DNA of 64,000 bases from Kroppenstedtia sanguinis (GTDB lineage Bacteria > Bacillota > Bacilli > Thermoactinomycetales > DSM-45169). Location of the stretch: assembly GCF_050433445.1 (NCBI RefSeq), contig NZ_JBNPXF010000019.1, positions 1 through 64,000 on the forward strand. The letters run 5' to 3'. The translations under genes and the position numbers were made by a program. The notes under the pieces were generated by a model, which did no database searches, was not told the origin of the DNA, and was given only the letters and a program-made list of their open reading frames with translations. This document shows, one piece after another, positions 42,347 through 52,393 of the stretch. The stretch's first letter is position 1, and every line of letters starts with the position of its first letter.

Positions 42347-43510
42347 TTACGGAGATGTGAAGATTTCCACTGTCAGGTAACCTCCATTGGCAGTGGACTT
42401 GATCATGATCGGTTTGGACAGGCTGTTCTGGAACTTGAAATCCGGGCCGTACCAGGCCACTGTGGCATCTCGCCCTTGGGGAACATAGGTGACTTCCTTA
42501 CTGTGAGAAAAGCGGGCGGTCACTTTCAATCCGGCATGATCCACACTGTTGTACAGGGTGGAAGAGGTTTGACAAATCCCTCCCCCCATCCCGTCAGTAA
42601 ATTCACCGTTGACGATAACCGTGGCATTTTTGTAGCCCCGCTGTGCCGTCCGTTGTCCCACGGTTTCGTTAAAAGAGAACTCCTCCCCGGGATTTAACAC
42701 CAGGTTGTTGATCGCTTGGCTAGACAGACGAACATTGGTGGTCCGGTTGATCTCACCAGGGTTATAACGCGTGGTGTACCTCCCGATCCGCTTTTGGTCC
42801 ACCTGCTCCAGCTGCGCGGCAGTCACCTTTGGTTCTAGAGTCTCTACCGGCAGTTTCCGAGGCTTATTGATCCCTTCGGGAAGGTTGGCGATCCACTCCT
42901 CCACTTTCTCTTTTTGGATCTCCCTTCCCTCTTTCTCCGGTTCAATCGGTGAATTCAACCGTTCCATCTGGGCATCGACGGCTGGTTTTTCCACATCTTT
43001 TTCCACTTGGGCAAACCATTTTTCCCATTTCTCAGGGTCCAATGTCTTGGGATCCTTACCGTCAAAACCCATTTTCCTCAGATCGGCTTCCCAGCTTTGG
43101 TCCTCATAAGTGAGGATCCATTTGAGTGGGGCTGGTTTTACTTTTGCGCTGGTATGCTCAGTGACTCCCCCTGTCAACAGCAGGGTACCCAACCCCACCA
43201 CCAAAACCCCTGTCGTAATCGTTCCCAGAGCCGTTCCCGCCGGCCCCAGCTTCTTCAGTGGGCGCTGCAACCCCGGTATTTTGGAGACTGAACCGATCAC
43301 TTTTTCTCCCAGTTTACTCAGCCAGCCAGCACTCGACGTCTCTGCAGAGTTTTTCTCCACTGGGGCCGTCTCTGCTGCTGCAGCGGGTTCCGGTCCGGTA
43401 AAGGACTGCTGCTCGTGATCTGTTTCTTTCCCTGCTTCATTAACCTCGAATTGCGGCTGTTCTTTGTTCCCCTGCTCATTCCCCTGCGAAAGCTTATTAT
43501 TCTCTTCCAA
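42347..43510 (-). CDS. VanW-family protein
   Basis: The 387-aa membrane-anchored protein has a Gln/Glu-rich cytoplasmic start and a single helix (GTITTGVLVVGLGTLLLTGG, residues about 94-113). The extracytoplasmic region ends in the VanW domain: NLVLNPGEEFSFNETVG, then GEFTDGMGGGICQTSSTLYN. VanW is found in some vancomycin-resistance clusters, but the wider family has no defined reaction; nothing here links it to resistance genes. TTG start with AAGGAGAGGG upstream. Confidence 0.9.
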   Translation of the reverse strand: MEENNKLSQGNEQGNKEQPQFEVNEAGKETDHEQQSFTGPEPAAAAETAPVEKNSAETSSAGWLSKLGEKVIGSVSKIPGLQRPLKKLGPAGTALGTITTGVLVVGLGTLLLTGGVTEHTSAKVKPAPLKWILTYEDQSWEADLRKMGFDGKDPKTLDPEKWEKWFAQVEKDVEKPAVDAQMERLNSPIEPEKEGREIQKEKVEEWIANLPEGINKPRKLPVETLEPKVTAAQLEQVDQKRIGRYTTRYNPGEINRTTNVRLSSQAINNLVLNPGEEFSFNETVGQRTAQRGYKNATVIVNGEFTDGMGGGICQTSSTLYNSVDHAGLKVTARFSHSKEVTYVPQGRDATVAWYGPDFKFQNSLSKPIMIKSTANGGYLTVEIFTSP

Positions 43511-43644
43511 CTGCTTCCCTCTCCTTCAGACCGGATGTTCCCATCCTGTCCGGTAGTTCCTATTTTTTGATATTGGAAACAGACTGTGTCAATGATTTAC
43601 ATATTCCGTATTCTTGTGAATTGTGCCCCTAAAAAAGAGAACGG

Positions 43645-44781
43645 TTAAAAAAGACGACCTTGCTGAAACCCATGACTGCTCTGAGGTGGGTCCAACGCCA
43701 TTCGAACCGCCTTCCGATATACATTAGGCAAAGCATAGTGTTCAAGTTCTTTTTCTTCCACCCAAGCACAATCTGCAGGCAGGTTCTCTTCCGCCAGACA
43801 CAGCCCCTGCACCAGCGTGATTAACCAGCGCCGATGACTGAACACGTGATCCAATTCCCCCACCACCGGCCCCAGCTCTAATTTCAGCCCATGGCCGGCC
43901 CAGTGGTCCCGCAGGGTTCCACCTGGAACCAGCTCTTCCGGCAGTGTTTCCACAGTGGGAAGCCCCCACATCCTCCCTAGCAACCCCTCTGACGGCCGCC
44001 GTTGGAGTAAAACCTGGGGGCCCTTCCTAATCCAACCAAAGGTCATTCGCACAGGAACAGGTGGCTTGCTTTTGGTTTTCACTGGCAATTCCGCCTGGAT
44101 TCCATCGCGATAGGCCTGACACTCCTCTTGCACAGGGCAATCCGCACAAGCCGGGGAAACTGGTGTGCAGATGAGAGCCCCCAATTCCATCAGCGCTTGA
44201 TTGAAATCCCCCGGACGGTCTTGCGGAATCAACAATCGGTCCAGCTCTTCAAACTTACGGCGCGCAGAAGTCCGGGTCACATCATCCCACAAGGCGAACC
44301 AACGGGAGAGCACCCGGAAGACATTCCCGTCCACCGCCGGAATCGGACGGTTATAGGCAATACTCAAAATCGCCCCTGTGGTGTAGGGACCCACTCCCTT
44401 TAATCGAGAGACAGTTGCGGGATCATCAGGCACGACTCCATCATATGTCTCCACCACCTCTTTGACGGCAGTGTGAAGGTTGCGTGCCCGGGAGTAATAG
44501 CCCAATCCCTCCCAGGCCTTGATCACATCGTCCTCTTTTGCTGCAGCCAACGCTCCCGGTGTGGGAAATAAGGACATGAAGCGTTCATAGTACGGGATGA
44601 CAGTATCCACCCGGGTTTGCTGCAACATGATCTCCGATACCCAGACCCGGTACGGGTCCTTACTCTCTCTCCAGGGAAGATCCCTTTGGTTTCGATCATA
44701 CCAATCCAACAGTTTTTTTCGGACCGCCTGGATCCACTCCTCTTCAGGGGCTTGGATTGGCTGGTGATCCTTTCCACCCAT
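43645..44781 (-). CDS. mutY: Adenine DNA glycosylase MutY
   Basis: The 378-aa protein removes adenine mispaired with 8-oxoguanine. It has the catalytic Glu50 in SEIMLQQTRVDTV, the HhH segment LKGVGPYTTGAIL, Asp151 in VDGNVFRVLSR and an iron-sulfur cluster motif (C205, C212, C215, C221). The C-terminal part is the Nudix-like 8-oxoG recognition domain. The ATG at 44781 has GGGAGGG upstream. In B. subtilis mutY (yfhQ) lies upstream of ygaC, which agrees with the local order. Confidence 0.96.
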   Translation of the reverse strand: MGGKDHQPIQAPEEEWIQAVRKKLLDWYDRNQRDLPWRESKDPYRVWVSEIMLQQTRVDTVIPYYERFMSLFPTPGALAAAKEDDVIKAWEGLGYYSRARNLHTAVKEVVETYDGVVPDDPATVSRLKGVGPYTTGAILSIAYNRPIPAVDGNVFRVLSRWFALWDDVTRTSARRKFEELDRLLIPQDRPGDFNQALMELGALICTPVSPACADCPVQEECQAYRDGIQAELPVKTKSKPPVPVRMTFGWIRKGPQVLLQRRPSEGLLGRMWGLPTVETLPEELVPGGTLRDHWAGHGLKLELGPVVGELDHVFSHRRWLITLVQGLCLAEENLPADCAWVEEKELEHYALPNVYRKAVRMALDPPQSSHGFQQGRLF

Positions 44782-44804
44782 GGAATGCCCTCCCTGTTTC
44801 ATTC

Positions 44805-46214
44805 TCAGCTGTCTTGATCCTGGGAATCCGGCAGATTGTGAAGATCGATCAACTTCAGGACTTGCCCTTTCTCCGACTCTTCACGGACCAGCAGTTTATC
44901 CCTTTTCTCGGACAGATAAAAACCAAGCACTTTCTGGTGGGTTTGATACACTGCTCGTTCCTCCATGTTATCCTTTACAAACAGGATTTTATGGTTTTGA
45001 GCCAGCCAGACGCCCCCAGGATCGAAACGGACATAGTCCGGGTCGTTCTGTACTTGGTTATACACATCATATACCTTGGATTCCAGGGTCCTCAAGTCAA
45101 CCAATTTTAAAATTCCGTTGACTGCATAGCACAGATAGTCACCACCCGGACTCAAAGTCAGATGCTTCAATCGGGTGGACAGGAGATTTTCTTCGCTTTC
45201 AACATAATGAAACATTTTCCCATCGATTACATGAACCGCTTCAAAGAAGGTCTCCCCATCTTGGGATTTTCCTGTGGGAAAAGCTAGATATCGGCCTGTA
45301 GGATCCCAGACAGGATGTCCGACGATCCAACTTCCTTTCACAGTCCGGTGGAGAGTCTCTGTCTTCCCACGATCCGGGTGGAGCACGGCTACTCTTTTTC
45401 CCAGGAGAGACGGGCGTTCTTCAGATTTGTTCTCGCTGTTTTTTCTATTTTGGGGAGGGACCACATAGACGAGCCGGGCTCCCTTGGGGGACCAAACTCC
45501 CGTATAACCACCGGCCAAAGTATAGACCCGCTTCCCGTCGCTGCCCCGATAGACTTCATTTCCCACGAGCAGATAGCGACCATCTGCAGACCAGCTACCC
45601 CAATCCTCCCCGGAAACCGTCGTCTCTTTTACCCCTTTCACCAGGACTTCATCCTCCCCCGATTGCAAGCTGTACAACCGGAGGACCCACTTGGACCCGG
45701 ATTTTTCACAATAGACAAAGGCATTGCCCTTCGGGGAGATGAAGACCGGTTCTTTTACGAGAGGCAGAGAATCGGACACTTTCACCATCTGGTCGCCTCG
45801 TTCCAAAAACAGCTGCCGGTCTTTTTTGTTATCTAGGATCTGAATCTTGCTTCCGTCACCCAAGTGATGAACCGCCTTGCTATCTCCGTAGCGGTCGGTC
45901 CAATTCACCTTTTTTAGCTGGTTTTTCTTCGCATTAAAAATATAATATCCGCTTGAATTTTTTGTCTTTCCCCAAAAATAAAAACGGTCATTTTGAAACA
46001 GATAAGGAGTGATCTCCAGAAAATCCGCCTCATATAATACGCCAGGCGAGCTCGCGTCCTGCCCTGTGACCCAGATAAACCAGATCACCCCCCCACAGAG
46101 GAACAACAATAACAGGGCAGACAGACCCCACCACTTCCATCGACTCCGCCTGAAGCCAGGCATCCACTTCCAAGTCGGGACCTCTTCATCCCATTTTTGT
46201 CCATGGTTTTCCAT
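44805..46214 (-). CDS. Membrane-anchored beta-propeller-like protein
   Basis: The 469-aa protein has an N-terminal anchor helix (LSALLLLFLCGGVIWFIWV, residues about 32-50). About 400 extracytoplasmic residues follow, with repeated TolB/WD-like blades: DWGSWSADGRYLLVGNEVY, GVWSPKGARLVYV, PVWDPTGRYLAFP, LTLSPGGDYLCYAV. Such propellers bind peptides or other proteins. No catalytic domain is seen. GGAGGGG precedes the ATG; it ends just before mutY on the same strand. Confidence 0.75.
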   Translation of the reverse strand: MENHGQKWDEEVPTWKWMPGFRRSRWKWWGLSALLLLFLCGGVIWFIWVTGQDASSPGVLYEADFLEITPYLFQNDRFYFWGKTKNSSGYYIFNAKKNQLKKVNWTDRYGDSKAVHHLGDGSKIQILDNKKDRQLFLERGDQMVKVSDSLPLVKEPVFISPKGNAFVYCEKSGSKWVLRLYSLQSGEDEVLVKGVKETTVSGEDWGSWSADGRYLLVGNEVYRGSDGKRVYTLAGGYTGVWSPKGARLVYVVPPQNRKNSENKSEERPSLLGKRVAVLHPDRGKTETLHRTVKGSWIVGHPVWDPTGRYLAFPTGKSQDGETFFEAVHVIDGKMFHYVESEENLLSTRLKHLTLSPGGDYLCYAVNGILKLVDLRTLESKVYDVYNQVQNDPDYVRFDPGGVWLAQNHKILFVKDNMEERAVYQTHQKVLGFYLSEKRDKLLVREESEKGQVLKLIDLHNLPDSQDQDS

Positions 46215-46538
46215 CTACGCCCCTCCGCGTCAGTGAAAAACTTTCCCTTTAAATCAGACCATGACCATCGATGGTTTAGAGCGGGTCCGCCGCAACTGGA
46301 TGAATAACCCGTCTTTCCCTACCATGGCAAAATACTCCTTTGATTAGTGTATCAAAAAAAGCGGAGCGAATTAAGAAATATATTTTGCACAGATAGGAAA
46401 GCTCACACCCAGTTTCCCGGGAAATGGATGGTTCCAACAGGATTTCAGTCTATCCCTTCCAGTGCTATAATAGTGCAGAAATGAATCCTTGGCGATCCCC
46501 CCACTGATTCCGGATCGCTGCACAATGAAGGTGAAGCC
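46215..46538. other. Divergent intergenic region with mscS promoter
   Basis: About 320 bp without a gene. On the plus strand TTTCAG (46443-46448) and an extended TGCTATAAT (-10 at 46466-46471) have a 17-nt spacer and probably drive the mscS-type gene. The rest shows nothing I can name. Confidence 0.5.
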
Positions 46539-47462
46539 ATGAATCCCTTATCAGGTATCAAGATGGAAGGAATCCAAGATAAATTCAACAATATTGCCGA
46601 GGATCCCGCCCGCGAACTGTGGACTCCCCTGGTGGAACACGTCCTAATCCCGGCGGCACAGATCGCATTGATCCTCTTTCTCACCTGGCTCGCTCTCCGC
46701 TATCTCGCACAGGTGATTGATCGTCTTCTCAATCTGAGCCGGTTTCAGGAAAAACGCGGAGCCACGCTCGGACGCCTGATTAAATCCACTGCCCGCTATG
46801 TCATCTATTTTATCGCCATCATCGCCATCCTCGAAAAATTGGATATTCCTGTAACTTCGGTTCTGGCCGGAGCAGGAATCGTCGGATTGGCGGTGGGGTT
46901 TGGTGCGCAAAACCTGGTGAAAGACGTGATCAGCGGCTTCTTTATTATTTTTGAAGGGCAGATGGAGGTCGGCGATTATGTCCAGATCAATGGAGATGTC
47001 ATGGGCACCGTTGAGGAGATCGGCCTGCGGGTCACCAAGATCCGGGAGTTCAATCAGCGTTTGCACTTTTTCTCCAACGGGGAGATCAACCGGGTGACCA
47101 ATTACAATCGCGATCAGATGCGTCCCCTGGTAGCTGTAACCGTCCCCTACGAAGCCGATCAGGAGTTGGTTCAAAAGACTCTGGATGAAGTGAACGAAGA
47201 CCTGGGTCGTCGGTTAGCTCCCTATGTAATCGAACCTTTTAGCATCTTTGGCATCACCAACATCGAAAATGATGGAGTCGAGTACACCATCACCGCCGTA
47301 GTGACACCGGAAGAGTACTGGTCGACGGAACGGGAAATGCGGAAATCGATCATTCGGGCCTTCAACCTCAAGTCCATCGAGTTCGCCTACCCGCACCAAA
47401 TTATGAAAATCTCCTCGGAGACCTCAACGATTTTCCCTGACAAAGGGAACCGGGAAACGTGA
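46539..47462 (+). CDS. MscS-family mechanosensitive channel
   Basis: The 307-aa protein has three N-terminal helices. The pore-lining segment is AGAGIVGLAVGFGAQNLVKDV, the Ala/Gly-rich TM3 of MscS. A beta domain follows (GQMEVGDYVQINGDVMGTVE, then NGEINRVTNYNRD). It opens under membrane tension to release solutes on osmotic downshift. GAAGGTGAAG precedes the ATG. It is a single-gene unit. Confidence 0.94.
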   Translation: MNPLSGIKMEGIQDKFNNIAEDPARELWTPLVEHVLIPAAQIALILFLTWLALRYLAQVIDRLLNLSRFQEKRGATLGRLIKSTARYVIYFIAIIAILEKLDIPVTSVLAGAGIVGLAVGFGAQNLVKDVISGFFIIFEGQMEVGDYVQINGDVMGTVEEIGLRVTKIREFNQRLHFFSNGEINRVTNYNRDQMRPLVAVTVPYEADQELVQKTLDEVNEDLGRRLAPYVIEPFSIFGITNIENDGVEYTITAVVTPEEYWSTEREMRKSIIRAFNLKSIEFAYPHQIMKISSETSTIFPDKGNRET

Positions 47463-47481
47463 AGGCGGAATCCATTCCTTA

Positions 47482-47628
47482 TCAGCTGGTCATTCTGACG
47501 ACCGCTACAATCACAGCGGTCACTCCCACGGAAATTCCCACCCACAAAACCACTCGTTTCAAATCCCTGCCCATGGTTGCCATGTGGTCCACTTGACGGA
47601 CCACTTTTTGTTTTCTCTTTTTGGCCAT
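47482..47628 (-). CDS. Small single-span membrane protein
   Basis: A 48-aa product from the ATG at 47628: a basic start (AKKRKQK) and one C-terminal helix (VVLWVGISVGVTAVIVAVV). AAAGGAG lies 13 nt upstream, a little far. The frame is open for 27 more codons. No family recognised. Confidence 0.45.
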   Translation of the reverse strand: MAKKRKQKVVRQVDHMATMGRDLKRVVLWVGISVGVTAVIVAVVRMTS

Positions 47629-47767
47629 ATGAGAATCCACACTCCTTTGTATATAGAGCCATCCCCAGGGATTTTTCTTTTCATCCTTCGGGATCCGTTT
47701 GGCTGTCATTTTTAATCTATTTTACAGGAATAACATGTGATTGTAATCCAATTATAATGCCTTGCCC

Positions 47768-47958
47768 CAGGGCTGTTGATGAACCCTAAAATGGATGATG
47801 GGAAGGAAACGACCCTTTCGCCCTCATCGTAAAATATGGCTTGAGGGGACGGGGATGGTGGGACAGCTACGATCTCTTGCAAAGAGCACAAAGGCTCTTC
47901 ACCGTCCCACCATCTTGACCTTATTCCCTACCTAAGATATGGCTAATCAACACGCCTG
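47768..47958 (+). repeat. Interspersed repeat, copy C (191 bp)
   Basis: Left end CAGGGCTGTTGATGAACC, right end GGCTAATCAACACGCCTG. The inner stem GATGGTGGGAC pairs with GTCCCACCATC. It lacks the 57-nt module but has about 60 bp more than copy A on the left side. Confidence 0.9.
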
Positions 47959-47999
47959 GTCTTGCCCCTATGGAACATGGTTTTCTTTCATCACATATT

Positions 48000-48878
48000 C
48001 TAGATCAAAGTATCCCACAGATAAAATGTGGCATAACTCCGCCAAGGTGTCCAATTCTCCCCCCATTGCCGGACATCGGCCTCTGTCGGCTGCCACTGTA
48101 GCCCATAAGCTTTTCTCAGAGCATTTCGAAGCCCGATATCCGCAGCCGGCAACAAATCGGGACGACCCAAACCAAACAGCAAGAGGCATTCAGCCGTCCA
48201 GCGCCCCACCCCCCGCAAAGAGACCAGTTGATCGGTCACAAGCTGATCGGGGAGCGTTCTCATCCCTTCTAAATCCAGGGTACCATCAACAATTTTCCTT
48301 GAAATATCGATGACATACTCCGCCTTCCGGCGATTAAATTGCAGACGCTGCAGGTCCTCGTATTCCAGGCGGGCCACTTGGGGAGGGGTGGGGAAGACAG
48401 GCAAAGTTTCCCCTCGAAAGGGAACTTTGTCTCCTGTCCCTTCGATCAATCGCTGAATCAGTGTAGCCGCAAAGGAGAGATTCAGTTGTTGACTGATGAT
48501 CGTTTTGATCAGACATTCATACAAGGTGGGATCCAGAACAAAATGAAGACCTCTTCGTGATTCCACGATGGGAGCCAGGCGGGGTTCCTTCTTCATCTGT
48601 TCATAAAAGGGAGCCAAGTCCACATCCAGGGAAAACATCCGCCGGATCATCCCCTTCAGACATTGGATTTCCCCCTCAGAGAGCTCCTCCTCCACCTCAA
48701 CGAGTATCTGTCCACCATCCCACCCGATTCCCACCACCACCGGTCGCTCTTTCAGATGAAGAGTGCGGTAGTAGAACCCCTCCCGGAACAGGTAGGCTGT
48801 CTTTTCAAAATGGTCCAAGCGGCGGGTGGTCGCTGAAAAGGAATAAGGATGCACAGGCTCCAGTTGTAAGACAAGCAT
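48000..48878 (-). CDS. AlkA-type DNA-3-methyladenine glycosylase
   Basis: The 292-aa HhH-GPD glycosylase has a beta-rich N-terminal domain, ECLIKTIISQQLNLSFAATL, the helix-hairpin-helix LRGVGRWTAECLLLF (residues 221-235) and catalytic Asp247 in LPAADIGLRNAL. It excises alkylated bases. The family includes B. subtilis AlkA and YfjP. AAGGGGG precedes the ATG. No ada-type regulator is nearby. Confidence 0.93.
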   Translation of the reverse strand: MLVLQLEPVHPYSFSATTRRLDHFEKTAYLFREGFYYRTLHLKERPVVVGIGWDGGQILVEVEEELSEGEIQCLKGMIRRMFSLDVDLAPFYEQMKKEPRLAPIVESRRGLHFVLDPTLYECLIKTIISQQLNLSFAATLIQRLIEGTGDKVPFRGETLPVFPTPPQVARLEYEDLQRLQFNRRKAEYVIDISRKIVDGTLDLEGMRTLPDQLVTDQLVSLRGVGRWTAECLLLFGLGRPDLLPAADIGLRNALRKAYGLQWQPTEADVRQWGENWTPWRSYATFYLWDTLI

Positions 48879-49173
48879 GGACGGACCCCCTTTTCGGACT
48901 TGGACATGTCTTGTCTGGTCATTCAGTTACGATGTGAAGAAGAAAAGGAGAGGATTGTGTGTCCAAACAGCCCTCTCATCTCACTTCTTTCGATTATATC
49001 ATTTTCTCCGGAAATCCTGTCCAAAACAGACCCCATTTTTTTAAAAAAGTGCATAACGATACCAAAGGCGTATCTAATCCATCTAAGGATGGAATTGAGT
49101 AAGTCATAATAGGGTTTTCCATGCTTACACGCAAAAGACCACGGCACCCCCATGGCCTTTTGCGTGGACCCGA
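48879..49173. other. Intergenic region with hairpin after the LysM-3D gene
   Basis: Nearly 300 bp without a convincing gene. A strong hairpin, ACGCAAAAG (49129-49137) / CTTTTGCGT (49157-49165) with an inner CCACGG/CCATGG-type stem, lies just past the LysM-3D stop but has no T-run. It could be a Rho-independent stop of weak type or a processing site. Confidence 0.45.
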
Positions 49174-49800
49174 TCATTCCACCAGCTCCACCTGAACTCC
49201 TTTTTTCACACCGAACTGACGGGCTTGGTTCACTTGATTCATATATACATCGATCCGCTTCCCTTTGATGGCGCCCCCTGTATCCTGGGCGACACGATAG
49301 CCGATCCCTTCGATATATACTTTGGAACCGATCGGGATCACCTGGGGATCCACAGCGACGGTAACCCCCTCCGCCACGCGGGCTCCACTGGACGTGACAC
49401 CAAAGGCGGGATGATCCGGGGACTTCCCCGTCGATTCCGGACCAGAAGTATAGGCGGTCAATGTGAATTCACCGAGGGATTTTCCTCTGGCCATGGCCGG
49501 AACCGCTTCATCTTTCTTCTGTTCTTGCACCGCTTCCCCTTGACGGGGGATCTTCAATTTTTGTCCCACACGGATCAGGGAAGGGTCTTTCAGTTCGTTC
49601 AGCTTGGCGATGGTTGAAACGTCAGACCCATGTTGCCGGGCGATCCTGTACACGGTGTCTCCTTGGGCCACGGACACCGTAGTGTAACTCGCCTCTGCCT
49701 CCGCTCGATCCGACCAGGCTCCCCCATGGTTGCCTCCCGCCGCCAACACTCCCACTCCTGCCAGACTGAGAGCGGCTACGATCCACCGGTTTACATTCAT
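49174..49800 (-). CDS. Secreted LysM and 3D-domain cell-wall protein
   Basis: The 208-aa protein has a signal peptide (residues 1-36, ending AEA-S). One LysM domain follows (TVSVAQGDTVYRIARQHG ... IRVGQKLKIP, residues about 41-85) to bind peptidoglycan. The C-terminal 3D domain has VAVDPQVIPIGSKVYI and AQDTGGAIKGKRIDVYM with the three Asp residues. This is the YocH-type plan, a predicted lytic transglycosylase-like muralytic enzyme. GAGGTGATGATCG precedes the ATG. Confidence 0.93.
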   Translation of the reverse strand: MNVNRWIVAALSLAGVGVLAAGGNHGGAWSDRAEAEASYTTVSVAQGDTVYRIARQHGSDVSTIAKLNELKDPSLIRVGQKLKIPRQGEAVQEQKKDEAVPAMARGKSLGEFTLTAYTSGPESTGKSPDHPAFGVTSSGARVAEGVTVAVDPQVIPIGSKVYIEGIGYRVAQDTGGAIKGKRIDVYMNQVNQARQFGVKKGVQVELVE

Positions 49801-49886
49801 CGATCATCACCTCATATAAATGATAGATTTCCTTTACTAGAGTCAATATCCATCTTCACCGATCCGGCAATGGGTTATACTCCCCT

Positions 49887-49922
49887 CGCAATAAAAAAAA
49901 GGACCTGCAGGCCCTTTTTTTA
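49887..49922 (-). terminator. Terminator after the ABC permease gene
   Basis: The minus strand reads AAAAAAAGGGCC-TGCA-GGTCCTTTTTTTT just beyond the permease stop. The stem has one G-T pair. Confidence 0.8.
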
Positions 49923-51584
49923 CAATTCGATTCTCCGGTATCGCTCCTCCGCCAGCTGGTTAATCCCTCGATACAAAACATAATACCCAGCCAGGAACAA
50001 AAGAAGTATCGTCCCGTAAATCAACCCACCAGGTATATGAATCCATTTCATCAAAAACACGATCAGAGCTACCAGACCTGACGCGACGATTTGGATCAAC
50101 ATCAACAACAGCCCATTGGAGCCGCCACGAACGGCTTCTTGAGGGGTATTCCAATCCAATCGGGGAAGCATCAGATTGATGGCGATGCCCACTCCAGCCA
50201 TTCCGGCCCCTGCTGCGAGGCCGAGGAGAAGAGTCCATAAAAGAACCCATGCCCCTCCTCCCATCAGCATCTGTATCGCCACCACCCCTCCGGTCACAAA
50301 CAGAGTGAAGACCATCGCCAACAGCCACTTGGCCCATACCTGCCGACCTGGGAAAATGGGAAGGCTTTTGGAGTAGGCGAATTGTTTCCCCTCCCGGGAG
50401 ATGCCGGAGACGGCCACCCCATTCACACCAGTGAGAAAAGCGATCGTCCCTACACCGCCCCAGATTAGAAGTTCCTCCAGGAAAGGCAAGGATTGAAGAT
50501 CCGCTACGTCTTGCCCATCTCCTCCCACCCACATCGGAACAAATACCATCAAGGGGAAGATCAAAACCCCTAGGATCGCCTGCAACAAGAAAGCAGGGGT
50601 CCGGACCAGAATCCGCCACTCTTTTCGAAACATCGCTCCCAGCGGGGAATTCTCTTTCCTGAGAGTCTCCCTCCAGTCCACAGGAGTCTTCCCTCCCCTT
50701 CCTCCCGTATCACCGACCAATCCTTTGTAATAGAGCGCATCGGCTAATTTTACCGTACCGACTGTTGCTAGCAAGCTGACTCCCAAGAATAGCACCCACG
50801 CAACTCCCCCACCTCCGATGATGGGAAAACGGAGAAGATCAGCCACCCAAACCGCCGGAGGGATCCAATAGCTGGTGGTCTCTATCAACTGACTGTCAGT
50901 CAACCAAGAGCCCAGCGCCTTAGCATCCCCGACCCGTTCCATCCAGCCGCCCCGAATCCATACCTGAAATCCCAGTAAGATCAAAATCACCAAAACTGCG
51001 CTGATCTCACGCAGATAGCTACGGGAACGGTGAAGATGGATCACCCGCATCCATCCCATCACAAGCATGGCCGCCAGACTTAAAGGCAACAAGGGCAGGA
51101 GCACCATCATCAAAACCAGTGAGGCATAATAGGGAAAACCCAGCCCTTCCACCCCTCCGTAGATAAGAAATCCCGGAAGGAAAATCAGCATCAGGAGGAG
51201 TACCATTTCGATCCAGATACTAACCATCCGCGCACTGAACACTTGGGCAGGGGTGACCGGGAGCGAGAACGGGTCCTCTCGATCCTTGGCGAAGTAGAGT
51301 GTACCGATAATCTGGAAGAAGCCCAAAATGAAAACCCCCACCAGACCCGCCGCCGCTAGTAAAATCGGAAATGCATTCGTCTGCCCCACCCATTTCAATC
51401 CCCCATAGAGTCCCGTGTAAAAAAAGAAAAGCAATGACCCCAAAGGGAGGAGACACAAAAGAAAAAATAGCACTAGCAGAAGTTCCCACAACCGTTCCCT
51501 CCGTACCAGATACCGATCTTTGATCACAGAGATTCCAAAATGGCTTCTCAAAGAGACCCGAATCAGCGCACGCCATACTCTCAT
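49920..51584 (-). CDS. ABC exporter permease
   Basis: The 554-aa protein has about 12 hydrophobic helices in two halves with a central hydrophilic loop (GDTGGRGGKTPVDWRETLRK). It has no ATPase motif. Its start overlaps the stop of the ATPase gene by 4 bp (ATGA), so the two form one transporter. The family is the large ABC-2-like permease class of Gram-positive bacteria; the cargo is unknown. Confidence 0.85.
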   Translation of the reverse strand: MRVWRALIRVSLRSHFGISVIKDRYLVRRERLWELLLVLFFLLCLLPLGSLLFFFYTGLYGGLKWVGQTNAFPILLAAAGLVGVFILGFFQIIGTLYFAKDREDPFSLPVTPAQVFSARMVSIWIEMVLLLMLIFLPGFLIYGGVEGLGFPYYASLVLMMVLLPLLPLSLAAMLVMGWMRVIHLHRSRSYLREISAVLVILILLGFQVWIRGGWMERVGDAKALGSWLTDSQLIETTSYWIPPAVWVADLLRFPIIGGGGVAWVLFLGVSLLATVGTVKLADALYYKGLVGDTGGRGGKTPVDWRETLRKENSPLGAMFRKEWRILVRTPAFLLQAILGVLIFPLMVFVPMWVGGDGQDVADLQSLPFLEELLIWGGVGTIAFLTGVNGVAVSGISREGKQFAYSKSLPIFPGRQVWAKWLLAMVFTLFVTGGVVAIQMLMGGGAWVLLWTLLLGLAAGAGMAGVGIAINLMLPRLDWNTPQEAVRGGSNGLLLMLIQIVASGLVALIVFLMKWIHIPGGLIYGTILLLFLAGYYVLYRGINQLAEERYRRIEL

Positions 51585-52327
51585 TCTGCTGTCAGCTCCA
51601 GAAACAGGTTTTCTAAGGTTTGCTCATCTGTCACATTGCCACCGGTTCCCTGGCGCAATTGTTCCAGTTCTCCCGTGGCTACCAGCCGACCCTCTTGGAG
51701 TATGGCCAGTCGATCGCATAAACGCTCCGCCACTTCCAACACATGAGTGGAGAAAAAGACGGTGTTGCCCCTGTCGCTGTGCCTGCGCATCTCTTCTTTT
51801 AAAATCGCAGATGACCGAGGGTCCAAACCGACCATCGGTTCATCCAGAATCCAAACCGGTGGTTGATGAATCATGGAGGCGATCAGACTGATCTTCTGCT
51901 TCATCCCCCGCGAATAGCTATCGATCAGATTTCCGATCGCCGATTCCATACCTAACCGTTCCACCCACTCCGGAATCCGATTTTTGCGGATGTCTGCCCC
52001 CACTTGGTGGATGTCCGCCATGAAGGTTAAGTATTCCAAACCGGTCAGCCTCGGATAAGGATCGGCACTATCTGGAACATATCCGATTCTTTTTTTCGCT
52101 TGCACCGGGTGGTCGATGATGGAGATCCCGTCTACCTCGATTTCTCCTGCATCCGGCTCCAGAATCCCGGTAACCATCTTGATCGTGGTAGTTTTCCCCG
52201 CCCCATTGGGACCGAGAAAACCGAAAATCTCTCCCCGCTCCACCGTCAATTGCAAGTTCTCCACCGCCGCTCTCCCTGACTTTCCATAGGTTTTACTCAC
52301 ATTTCCAAACCAGATCATCGGATTCAA
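51581..52327 (-). CDS. ABC exporter ATP-binding subunit
   Basis: The protein of about 248 aa has Walker A FGFLGPNGAGKTTTIKM, signature DSYSRGMKQKISLIAS, Walker B VWILDEPMVGLD and the His switch FSTHVLEV. The order fits the CcmA/NatA type exporters. A TTG at 52327 is taken as the start (AAAGGG 10 nt upstream); a GTG three codons before lacks spacing. It is paired with the overlapping permease. Confidence 0.92.
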   Translation of the reverse strand: MNPMIWFGNVSKTYGKSGRAAVENLQLTVERGEIFGFLGPNGAGKTTTIKMVTGILEPDAGEIEVDGISIIDHPVQAKKRIGYVPDSADPYPRLTGLEYLTFMADIHQVGADIRKNRIPEWVERLGMESAIGNLIDSYSRGMKQKISLIASMIHQPPVWILDEPMVGLDPRSSAILKEEMRRHSDRGNTVFFSTHVLEVAERLCDRLAILQEGRLVATGELEQLRQGTGGNVTDEQTLENLFLELTAE

Positions 52328-52393
52328 TCGATCCACGCCCTTTCATCCAAATAAAACAGCCTCCATATTAAATCTCCCTATACAACACGATTT

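Noticed and set aside
42347..43510. Vancomycin resistance locus
   Set aside because: VanW-domain proteins are widespread without resistance; no vanHAX, vanRS or related genes are present in the window.
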